Assembly: GCA_021823875.1 (NCBI GenBank)
Contig: JAKAMD010000254.1
Location: 1 to 5,302 of the forward strand
Length of the DNA stretch: 5,302 bases
Reading direction: 5' to 3'
DNA from: Pseudomonadota bacterium
Lineage (GTDB): Bacteria > Pseudomonadota > Alphaproteobacteria > Rhizobiales > Xanthobacteraceae
Part shown: one piece after another, positions 1-4,711 of the stretch
How positions within the stretch are numbered: the first letter of the stretch is position 1
How the letters are laid out: each line of letters begins with the position of its first letter
Translations under genes and position numbers: made by a program
The notes under the pieces: generated by a model
Seen by the model: the letters and a program-made list of their open reading frames with translations, nothing else
Database searches by the model: none
What the model was told of the DNA's origin: nothing

Positions 1-193
1 GCAGGGCGCCTTCAAGGTACCAGCGGACCGCAAGGCCGATGTAACCGGCCGGCGGCTGGTGCTGGTCGACGACGTCTTGACCTCCGGCGCCACGGTCGAC
101 GCCTGCGCCCGGGCCCTCTTGCGCGCGGGGGCTGCGCATGTCGATGTGCTGGTATTCGCCCGGGTTGTTGCGCCCATCCGCACGCCCATATAA
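1..193 (+). CDS. comF: ComF family phosphoribosyltransferase, C-terminal part (partial)
   Basis: Only the last 63 residues are present, read in the frame starting at base 2; the gene begins left of the window and stops at TAA 191-193. The fragment carries VLVDDVLTSGAT (bases 62-97), the PRPP-binding loop of type I phosphoribosyltransferases: two acidic residues followed by a T-S-G-A-T turn. The segment after it (RALLRAGAAHVDVLVFARV) and the end very soon after the last core strand fit ComF/GntX-type proteins. The N-terminal cysteine zinc-binding part usual in ComF lies outside the window and cannot be checked. ComF is needed for DNA uptake in naturally competent bacteria, but its role in most proteobacteria is unsettled and its substrate is unknown. 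It sits 30 bases upstream of grxC in the same direction, so they probably share a transcript. Another type I phosphoribosyltransferase is possible, but the context favours ComF. Confidence 0.85.
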   Translation, partial: QGAFKVPADRKADVTGRRLVLVDDVLTSGATVDACARALLRAGAAHVDVLVFARVVAPIRTPI

Positions 194-223
194 CGAGATG
201 GCAAAACCTGACCCGGAATTCCC

Positions 224-253
224 ATGTCGTCCGCTGAAATGTCGTCCGCTAAC
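224..253 (+). repeat. 15-base tandem near-duplication at the grxC start
   Basis: Bases 224-238 and 239-253 both begin ATGTCGTCCGCT and differ only in the last three bases (GAA against AAC), so 13 of 15 positions match. Each copy starts with ATG in the grxC frame, and a third ATG follows at 254. The encoded N-terminus reads MSSAE, MSSAN, M. This duplicates a potential start codon without changing frame. Confidence 0.85.
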
Positions 254-526
254 ATGCCGCCCGTCGAAATCTACACCACCCGCTGGTGCCCCTATTGCCA
301 CATGGCCAAGGCGCTGCTTCAGCGCAAAGGCGTCAGCTTCAGCGAGATCGATGTCGGGCGCGAGCGGGAGCGGCGCGCGGAAATGACCGAACGCGCCCAC
401 GGCCGCACCACCGTGCCGCAAATCTTCATCGGCGCCGTGCATGTGGGCGGCTGCGACGATCTGCACGAGCTGGAAGACGCCGGCAAGCTCGATGCCCTGT
501 TGATGGGCGAAGGACAGAGTGCATGA
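224..526 (+). CDS. grxC: Glutaredoxin 3 (GrxC-type dithiol glutaredoxin)
   Basis: Glutaredoxins reduce protein disulfides and glutathione mixed disulfides in the cytoplasm, using glutathione as reductant. From the ATG at 224 the protein is 100 residues. The dithiol active site CPYC is at residues 22-25. The TVPQIF segment with the cis-proline (Pro65) that faces the active site follows, then the glutathione-binding GGCDDL at 75-80. The whole thioredoxin-like fold is present. Three in-frame ATGs are available (224, 239, 254). The first is preceded by a weak GGAA at 215-218, five bases away. The third would give 90 residues, closer to the roughly 85 usual for GrxC. The stretch between them is a 15-base near-duplication, so the true start is uncertain. 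The gene ends in an ATGA overlap with the Nit-type hydrolase gene, suggesting translational coupling. Confidence 0.95.
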   Translation: MSSAEMSSANMPPVEIYTTRWCPYCHMAKALLQRKGVSFSEIDVGRERERRAEMTERAHGRTTVPQIFIGAVHVGGCDDLHELEDAGKLDALLMGEGQSA

Positions 527-1398
527 GCGGTGGCAGCTTCAAGGCCGCGATGATCCAGATGCGCTCGGGCATGACGCCCGCGGCCAATATCGATGAAGCC
601 GTGCGTTTGATCGGCGAGGCCAAGAGCGCCGGCGCCGACTATGTGCAGACGCCGGAGATGACCAACATCCTGGCGCGCAAGCGCGAGCAGCTTTTCGCGG
701 TGATCGCCGAGGAAGAGGCCGACCCCGCGCTCGCCGCGCTGCGCGAGCAGGCGCGCAAGCTCGGCCTTTATGTTCATATCGGCTCGCTGGCGATCAAGTT
801 CAGTCCCGAGCGCGCCGCCAACCGGTCCTATCTGATCGCGCCGTCGGGCGAGATCATTGCGCGCTACGACAAGATCCACATGTTCGACGTCGATCTCGCG
901 GGCGGCGAAAGCTATCGCGAGTCGAACAGCTATCGCCCGGGCGAAACCGCGGTGCTGGCCGACCTGCCTTGGGGCCGGCTCGGGCTGACGATCTGCTACG
1001 ATCTGCGCTTTCCCGCGCTCTACCGCGCGCTGGCCGAGGCCGGCGCCACCCTGCTGGCGATCCCGTCCAGCTTCACCAAGCAGACCGGCGAGGCGCATTG
1101 GCATGTCCTGATGCGCGCGCGCGCCATCGAGACCGGCTGCTTCGTGCTCACCGCCGCGCAAGGCGGCACGCACGAAGCCGGCCGCGAAACCTATGGCCAT
1201 TCACTGATCGTTGACCCCTGGGGCCGCATCCTGGCAGAAGCCGGCGAGGACCCGGGTGTGATAATGGCCGAGATCGACATGAGTGAAGTCGCCAAGGCGC
1301 GCGGGCGCATTCCGTCGCTCCAGCACGGGCGCCGTTTCGAAATCGTCGAGCCGCTGGCGGAGCCGACCCATCTGCATGTGGTGCGGGGAGCGGAATGA
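523..1398 (+). CDS. Carbon-nitrogen hydrolase, Nit1/YbeM-like (probable deaminated-glutathione amidase)
   Basis: This 291-residue protein is a full-length nitrilase-superfamily amidohydrolase. The catalytic triad is visible: Glu45 in QTPEM, Lys117 in YDKIHMF and Cys158 in ICYDLRFP. The segments ESNSYRPG (133-140), the TAAQGG region, YGHSLIVDPWG and IPSLQHGRR near the end are typical of the Nit1 branch. That branch (mammalian Nit1, bacterial YbeM) hydrolyses deaminated glutathione, a side product of transaminases, to 2-oxoglutarate and cysteinylglycine. Nit2-like omega-amidase activity is the main alternative. The start at ATG 523 overlaps the grxC stop as ATGA. The reading frame is open further upstream to 286, but that part lies inside grxC and does not resemble the family. 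The 3' end overlaps the next gene by ATGA too. The glutaredoxin neighbour supports a glutathione-related substrate; this is inference from context plus family. Confidence 0.93.
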   Translation: MSGGSFKAAMIQMRSGMTPAANIDEAVRLIGEAKSAGADYVQTPEMTNILARKREQLFAVIAEEEADPALAALREQARKLGLYVHIGSLAIKFSPERAANRSYLIAPSGEIIARYDKIHMFDVDLAGGESYRESNSYRPGETAVLADLPWGRLGLTICYDLRFPALYRALAEAGATLLAIPSSFTKQTGEAHWHVLMRARAIETGCFVLTAAQGGTHEAGRETYGHSLIVDPWGRILAEAGEDPGVIMAEIDMSEVAKARGRIPSLQHGRRFEIVEPLAEPTHLHVVRGAE

Positions 1399-1880
1399 TC
1401 CGTTACGCACTCGTCTGCGAAAAGGGCCACAGCTTCGAAAGCTGGTTCGCCGACTCAGGCACCTTCGACAAGCAGACCAAGCGCAAGCTGGTGACCTGCC
1501 CGCAATGCGGCTCGGCCAAGGTCGAGAAGGCGCTGATGACGCCGCAGCTTTCCGCCAACAGCCGCAAGCGCAAAGCACTAGCGCCGCCGAAGCCGCAAGC
1601 GGAAGCGCCAGCGCCAGTGCCGACCGAGAAGGCGCCGGTAGCGATGATCTCGCCGCAGGAGATGGAAATCCGCGCCAAGCTGAAGGAGCTGCGCGACCAT
1701 CTTACCAAGAACGCCGACGACGTGGGCGCCAAGTTTCCCGAAGAGGCGCGCAAGATGCATTACGGCGAGATCGAGCACCGCTCGATCTACGGCGTCGCCT
1801 CGCCGGAAGAGGCTAAGGACCTGGCCGAGGAAGGCATCGAATTCCATCCGTTGCCGGTGCTGCCGGACGAGCGGAATTAG
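1395..1880 (+). CDS. DUF1178 family protein with a zinc-ribbon-like N-terminus
   Basis: The product has 161 residues and matches what I recall of DUF1178, a family of uncharacterised proteobacterial proteins of about 150 residues that begin MIRYALVC and keep a CPQCGS segment. Residues 1-50 hold Cys8, His12, Cys35 and Cys38, a spacing that suggests one zinc site, followed by KALMTPQLS. Residues about 52-85 are a low-complexity Ala/Pro/Lys linker. Residues about 86-155 form a charged, probably helical region containing GAKFPEEARKMHYGE and a conserved-looking HRSIYGVAS segment. No signal peptide or membrane segment is visible, so it is probably cytoplasmic. The start codon overlaps the stop of the Nit-type gene (ATGA, 1395-1398), so it is probably co-translated with it. 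The stop TAG (1878-1880) overlaps the stop of the convergent transporter gene. The function is unknown; zinc binding is inferred from the residues only. Confidence 0.9.
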   Translation: MIRYALVCEKGHSFESWFADSGTFDKQTKRKLVTCPQCGSAKVEKALMTPQLSANSRKRKALAPPKPQAEAPAPVPTEKAPVAMISPQEMEIRAKLKELRDHLTKNADDVGAKFPEEARKMHYGEIEHRSIYGVASPEEAKDLAEEGIEFHPLPVLPDERN

Positions 1881-2764
1881 TACGCCCACAGCAACAAGCC
1901 GACCCCGACCACCAGCAAGCTCATACCGGCGATTTCCCGCGGCGATGTCTCCTGCTTGAAGACATAGTGCGTCACGCCTTGCGCGAACAGCACCTCCACC
2001 AGGCCGAGCGTGCGCACGCTCGCCGCGGTGGCGATGGCAAAGCCGAGAAACCAGAATTGGGAGGCGAGAGCGCCCATGAAGCCGGCGAAGCCCGCTAGCT
2101 TGTAGGCGCGGAAGATGGCAGTCAACCGCCCCGGCTCGCGCAGCGCCAGATAGGTGGACAACGTCACCGACTGCATGGCGAGCCCGACCACCAGCGTGAA
2201 GGTCGCCGCCACCACGAAAGTATGCGTGTGCTCGATCTCGAGGATGGCGCCGCGGAAGCCGGTCGCCGACAGGCCGAACAGGCCGGCGGATACCAACCCC
2301 AGCACCGTCGGCTTGATGCCATTGGCCTGGGCCACGCCGCGCTTGAGCGACATCACGATGACGCCGGCGGTGGCGATGACGATGGCCGTCGCCAACAGCG
2401 GCGTCACCTTGTCGCCGAGCAACAGGAAACCGAAAATCGCCACCTGCACCGGCTCGGTCTTGGTGTAGGCGATCGTGACCACGAAGGAGCGGTCATTCAT
2501 GGCCGCCAGCATGGTGGCGGTGGCGCCGATCTGCATGCTCATGCCGAGCAAGACCCACGGCCAGAACGCGAGGCTCGGATGCGGCAGGCTCGCGCCCGTC
2601 GCCGTCAGAACGCCGATCAGAAAGACGACCGCGAAGGGAAAGCCGAACAGGAAGCGCACATGGGTGGCGCCGACCGTGCCGAGGGTGGCGGTCAATTCGC
2701 GCTGCATGGCATTGCGCGCGGTCTGCGCCGCCGCGGCGATCACGGTGAAAACGGCCCAGAGCAT
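1877..2764 (-). CDS. EamA/DMT-family transporter
   Basis: This 295-residue, strongly hydrophobic protein has about ten predicted membrane segments and the two-repeat plan of the drug/metabolite transporter superfamily. The first half ends with AYTKTEPVQVAIFGFLLLGDK (near residues 99-119), the typical helix and turn closing an EamA repeat. The second half ends with the equivalent VRTLGLVEVLFAQ, a KQETSPREIAG turn and a last hydrophobic helix. Proteins of this family are inner-membrane exporters of metabolites or amino acids; the substrate cannot be told from sequence. The start at 2764 is supported by a GGAG (2770-2773) five bases upstream. The gene converges on the DUF1178 gene with a 4-base overlap, leaving no room for an intrinsic terminator between them. 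A palindromic repeat unit begins next to its ribosome binding site, so its own promoter, if any, is unclear. Confidence 0.9.
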   Translation of the reverse strand: MLWAVFTVIAAAAQTARNAMQRELTATLGTVGATHVRFLFGFPFAVVFLIGVLTATGASLPHPSLAFWPWVLLGMSMQIGATATMLAAMNDRSFVVTIAYTKTEPVQVAIFGFLLLGDKVTPLLATAIVIATAGVIVMSLKRGVAQANGIKPTVLGLVSAGLFGLSATGFRGAILEIEHTHTFVVAATFTLVVGLAMQSVTLSTYLALREPGRLTAIFRAYKLAGFAGFMGALASQFWFLGFAIATAASVRTLGLVEVLFAQGVTHYVFKQETSPREIAGMSLLVVGVGLLLWAY

Positions 2765-2774
2765 TTCCTCTCCG
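2765..2774 (-). promoter_or_regulatory. Ribosome binding site of the EamA transporter gene
   Basis: On the minus strand the ten bases before the ATG read CGGAGAGGAA. The GGAG core lies five bases from the start, a good Shine-Dalgarno match that fixes the start at 2764. The first palindromic repeat unit begins at 2777, two bases beyond this site. Confidence 0.7.
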
Positions 2775-2776
2775 TC

Positions 2777-2808
2777 GTCATGCGCGGGCTTGACCCCCGC
2801 GCATCCAT
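2777..2808. repeat. Palindromic repeat unit 1 (GGGCTTGACCC type)
   Basis: Bases 2781-2788 (TGCGCGGG) pair perfectly with 2796-2803 (CCCGCGCA) around a 7-base CTTGACC loop; A2780 and T2804 add a ninth pair. The unit is flanked by GTCAT and ATCCAT. This matches a short palindrome family I recall as very frequent between genes in Bradyrhizobium-like genomes, where its translation often gives spurious peptides such as VMRGLDPR. It is a REP-like element, not a gene. Confidence 0.75.
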
Positions 2809-2864
2809 GATGACTTTCAACGATTCAAGAGACTTACGAGCGTCCGTGCCCGCTGAACAGCCTA

Positions 2865-2894
2865 ATGGAATGCCGGGTCAAGCCCGGCAATGAC
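2865..2894. repeat. Palindromic repeat unit 2, inverted relative to unit 1
   Basis: TGCCGGG (2871-2877) pairs with CCCGGCA (2883-2889) around a 5-base TCAAG loop. Read on the minus strand, the unit begins GTCATTGCCGGGCTTGACCC and ends in ATTCCAT, the same plan as unit 1. The two units therefore face each other across 56 unique bases (2809-2864), like a paired REP element. On the minus strand the unit lies 14 bases after the stop of the YdhR-like gene. It could act as a weak 3' hairpin, but no T-run follows, so I do not call it a terminator. Confidence 0.75.
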
Positions 2895-2908
2895 TGGTGA
2901 GGAAGGGC

Positions 2909-3253
2909 TCAGGCGGCGGCCGGTTGAAGCTCCGCCGCCGCGGGGAATTCGCTGACCTTGCCGTGCTCGTTGTCGATCAGCAGGAACAGGTCGAAATAGC
3001 GGATGGTGGGTGCCCCGCCGGTGCGCTTGATCACCGACTGCCGCCATTCTTCATTGTGCGCGCGCTGAGCCGCTTCGACCGACGGCCAGATATAGACGCC
3101 CGCGCCGGTCTTGCCGTTCAATTCGAGCAGGAAATGCTTGCGCAGCATTTCCTTGTTGGCCTGCCATTTCGGGATCACGTGGCGGGCATCCTCCGCCACC
3201 TGTTCGCGCGTCCAGCCCTGCGGCGAATTGAATTCGACCAGTTCAAGGATCAT
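2909..3253 (-). CDS. Small YdhR-like protein (dimeric alpha/beta-barrel, monooxygenase-like)
   Basis: The product has 114 residues and no signal peptide or membrane segment. Residues 1-8 form a strand (MILELVEF), followed by a helix with RHVIPKWQANKE (24-35), a strand pair around KHFLLELN and GAGVYIWPS (39-58), a helix EAAQRAHNEEWRQSV (60-74) and a final strand RYFDLFLLI (85-93). This order and the alternation of helices and strands resemble the small ferredoxin-like dimeric barrel proteins of the YdhR/ABM group. Some members of that fold oxidise quinols or aromatic compounds, but many have no known activity. The end, from about residue 103, is an Ala/Pro/Glu tail. The start at 3253 has an upstream AAGGGA nine bases away. 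It follows ubiG by 23 bases on the same strand, so the two are probably co-transcribed. No catalytic residue can be pointed to, and the family call is by fold-like pattern, so it is tentative. Confidence 0.8.
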   Translation of the reverse strand: MILELVEFNSPQGWTREQVAEDARHVIPKWQANKEMLRKHFLLELNGKTGAGVYIWPSVEAAQRAHNEEWRQSVIKRTGGAPTIRYFDLFLLIDNEHGKVSEFPAAAELQPAAA

Positions 3254-3276
3254 GGCTGCGTTCCCTTCCTGTTGGT

Positions 3277-4026
3277 CTATTTATCGCGCGCCGCCACCAG
3301 CATGTAATTGACGTCCATGTCGGACGACAATTGCCAGCGGTCGGCAAAGAGATTGTAGACCACGCCGCGCTCGCCGATCACCTGCAGCCCGGCATTTTCG
3401 ATCGCCGTCTCCAGTTCGCGCGGGGTGACGAACTTGTCCCATTGATGGGTGCCGCGCGGCAGCCAGCGCAGCACATATTCAGCGCCGACGATCGCCAAGG
3501 CGAAACTCTTGAGCGTGCGGTTGAGGGTGGCCGAAATCATCAAGCCGCCGGGCTTGACCATGGACGCGCAGGTCGACACGAACAGCTCGACATCGGTGAC
3601 GTGCTCGACCACTTCCATTGCCAGCACTACGTCGAACTGCTCGCCGGCGGCGGCCAGCTCCTCGGCCGTGGTGGCGCGGTAATCAATGGTCAAGCCGCTC
3701 TCGGCGGCATGCGCGCGCGCGATCTCGATGTTCTGCGCCGAGGGATCGGCGCCGACCATCGACGCACCGAGCCGCGCCAAAGGCTCCGACAGGATGCCGG
3801 CGCCACAGCCGATATCGAGGATACGCAAATCTTTCAGGCAGTCGATCTTCTTGGCGTCGCGCGCGAAACGCGCCGTGGCCTGGTCGCGGATATAGGTCAA
3901 CCGCACCGGATTGAACTTGTGCAGCGGCGCCATCGGCCCGCGCGGGTCCCACCAGGTGGCGGCGAGACGCGAGAAGCGCTCGACCTCCGCGTCATCGACC
4001 GTCGAAGCGCGTTCTGCCCGTGCCAT
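3277..4026 (-). CDS. ubiG: Ubiquinone biosynthesis O-methyltransferase UbiG
   Basis: UbiG carries out both O-methylations of ubiquinone synthesis, using S-adenosylmethionine, in the cytoplasm or at the inner membrane face. The 249-residue protein is full length for the family. Residues 14-43 contain the UbiG signature: [15 protein letters not shown], then [14 protein letters not shown]. The SAM-binding site follows: [19 protein letters not shown] (70-88) is motif I, the acidic strand end GADPS (92-96) is next, and [13 protein letters not shown] (131-143) is the post-motif. MVKPGG and the C-terminal WDKFVTP and DVNYMLVA segments complete the family pattern. The start at 4026 has AGAGG (4033-4037) six bases upstream. 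The gene lies downstream of a PH-domain membrane protein gene and upstream of a YdhR-like gene, all on the minus strand. A palindromic repeat occupies the gap above it. Confidence 0.97.
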   Translation of the reverse strand: MARAERASTVDDAEVERFSRLAATWWDPRGPMAPLHKFNPVRLTYIRDQATARFARDAKKIDCLKDLRILDIGCGAGILSEPLARLGASMVGADPSAQNIEIARAHAAESGLTIDYRATTAEELAAAGEQFDVVLAMEVVEHVTDVELFVSTCASMVKPGGLMISATLNRTLKSFALAIVGAEYVLRWLPRGTHQWDKFVTPRELETAIENAGLQVIGERGVVYNLFADRWQLSSDMDVNYMLVAARDK

Positions 4027-4060
4027 GCCTAACCTCTACTCTGCCATCTGTTTTTGCGTT

Positions 4061-4109
4061 ACGCATGATCTATTCCGAAAACCGGTTCCCACTTTTCGGG
4101 ATCATGCGT
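4061..4109. repeat. 49-base imperfect palindrome between the PH-domain gene and ubiG
   Basis: The outer arms ACGCATGATC (4061-4070) and GATCATGCGT (4100-4109) are perfect reverse complements. Inside them CCGAAAA (4075-4081) pairs with TTTTCGG (4093-4099). A 4-base TATT bulge lies on the left arm, and an 11-base loop (4082-4092) begins CCGGTTCC. I recall close relatives of this sequence as abundant intergenic repeats in Bradyrhizobium, Mesorhizobium and related genera. The right end touches the PH-domain gene: base 4109 is also the last base of that gene's TGA stop codon. A folded RNA would form directly after that stop on the minus strand. No T-run follows, so termination is uncertain; mRNA end protection is an alternative. 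Confidence 0.8.
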
Positions 4110-4567
4110 CAGCGCGCCGTCACGTGATTGCGGAACTGCAACGGACGTTCGACATTGAACAGCGGTTCGATGCCGGCGCCGGTGCCGCGGACGGTGACGT
4201 TACCGAAATCGAGCATGCGGCCCAAGACTGTCTGGTCGACATCGACGCTCTCGACCTTGTCCATGTTCATCTCGACCGTGTGGCGGCGGATCAGGCCGCG
4301 CTTGTAGACGATGCGCCGGTCGGTCACGTCGATCTCGGTGGTCCAGCGCTTGATCCAGGCCGACAGTCCGGCCAGCCCGCCCACGAGCGCGCAGATGCCG
4401 GCCACCAGCAGCCAGTTCATGCCCTGGGCGGCGGTGCGCTCCCCTTGCAGCAGCGCCACCACCGTCACCGCCAGCAGCAGTGCCGCCGGCAGGTAAATAA
4501 TCCAATGAATGCGGGTGGTGTAGACGAGGCTTTCGCCCGGCTGCAAAATCCGCTCGATGTAACGCAT
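4109..4567 (-). CDS. PH domain-containing (bPH2/YdbS-like) small membrane protein
   Basis: I place the start at ATG 4567, giving 152 residues, because AGGGA (4575-4579) lies seven bases upstream and the N-terminus MRYIERILQPGESLVYTTR is the usual opening of this family. The frame continues open upstream, but that part is antisense to lysC and unlike any family member. Two membrane segments are visible, about residues 23-40 and 52-72. A bacterial PH-like domain follows: TEIDVTDRRIVYKRGLIRR (77-95), the MDKVESVDVDQ segment (102-112), LGRMLDFGNVTVRGTG (115-130), and a short end. The domain should face the cytoplasm if the short N-terminus is inside. Function is unknown for most of this family; no partner is apparent here. 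It is divergent from lysC and co-oriented with ubiG, 82 bases upstream of it. Its stop codon shares a base with a palindromic repeat. Confidence 0.9.
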   Translation of the reverse strand: MRYIERILQPGESLVYTTRIHWIIYLPAALLLAVTVVALLQGERTAAQGMNWLLVAGICALVGGLAGLSAWIKRWTTEIDVTDRRIVYKRGLIRRHTVEMNMDKVESVDVDQTVLGRMLDFGNVTVRGTGAGIEPLFNVERPLQFRNHVTAR

Positions 4568-4599
4568 AGCTGCATCCCTAAGGGGGCATCGGGCGAATA

Positions 4600-4628
4600 T
4601 TGCAGTCCGCCGACACCGTCGGTATGTA
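4600..4628 (+). promoter_or_regulatory. Candidate lysC promoter with a dyad in its spacer
   Basis: TTGCAG (4600-4605) and TATGTA (4623-4628) are separated by 17 bases, the ideal spacing for a housekeeping sigma factor, though neither box is a perfect match. Transcription would start near 4635 and give a leader of about 77 bases before the lysC ATG. The spacer contains a short dyad, CCGAC (4610-4614) and GTCGG (4618-4622) around ACC, that could be an operator. This is pattern reading only. Confidence 0.4.
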
Positions 4629-4642
4629 TACGCGCCTTTTCG

Positions 4643-4675
4643 GGCCGGCGCTCGGGAGAAGCCCGCACGCCGGCC
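4643..4675 (+). other. Strong hairpin in the lysC leader
   Basis: GGCCGGCG (4643-4650) pairs with CGCCGGCC (4668-4675). A 2x2 internal loop separates this 8-pair stem from an inner 4-pair stem, CGGG (4653-4656) with CCCG (4662-4665), closed by an AGAAG loop. The hairpin ends 36 bases before the lysC ATG and is not followed by a T-run, so it is not a classic terminator. The 9-base string GCGCCTTTT occurs on both sides of it (4632-4640 and 4684-4692). It could affect lysC translation or mRNA stability, or it may be only a product of GC-rich sequence. Confidence 0.45.
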
Positions 4676-4711
4676 GCTTGTTAGCGCCTTTTGGCGGCTG
4701 CGGGAACGTCG

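Noticed and set aside
286..522. Upstream extension of the Nit-type hydrolase frame
   Set aside because: This part overlaps grxC in another frame and is Arg-rich and unlike nitrilase proteins. The family N-terminus begins at the ATG at 523.
319..1200. Long minus-strand open frame (293 codons) across the grxC and Nit-type genes
   Set aside because: It is antisense to two clearly recognised proteins. Its translation is Arg/Ala/Gly-rich with no family likeness, as expected for a shadow frame in GC-rich DNA.
2809..2864. Promoter for the EamA gene between the two repeat units
   Set aside because: Only weak box-like strings (for example TTCAGC and TAAGTC with a 15-base spacer on the minus strand) are present, not enough to call one.
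2222..2893. Plus-strand open frame of 223 codons opposite the EamA transporter
   Set aside because: It is His/Arg/Gln-rich shadow sequence, and its end (VVMRGLDPR) is only the translation of the palindromic repeat.
2862..3047. Minus-strand open frame of 61 codons ending in VIAGLDPAFH
   Set aside because: It overlaps the YdhR-like gene in another frame, and its last residues come from repeat unit 2, a common false gene call in these genomes.
4643..4692. Intrinsic terminator or attenuator before lysC
   Set aside because: The hairpin is followed by GCTTGTTAG, not a T-run. I also see no leader peptide rich in Lys, Thr or Met codons.
4568..4711. Lysine riboswitch ahead of lysC
   Set aside because: The leader is far shorter than the roughly 170 bases needed for a lysine aptamer, and its conserved multi-helix plan is not seen.
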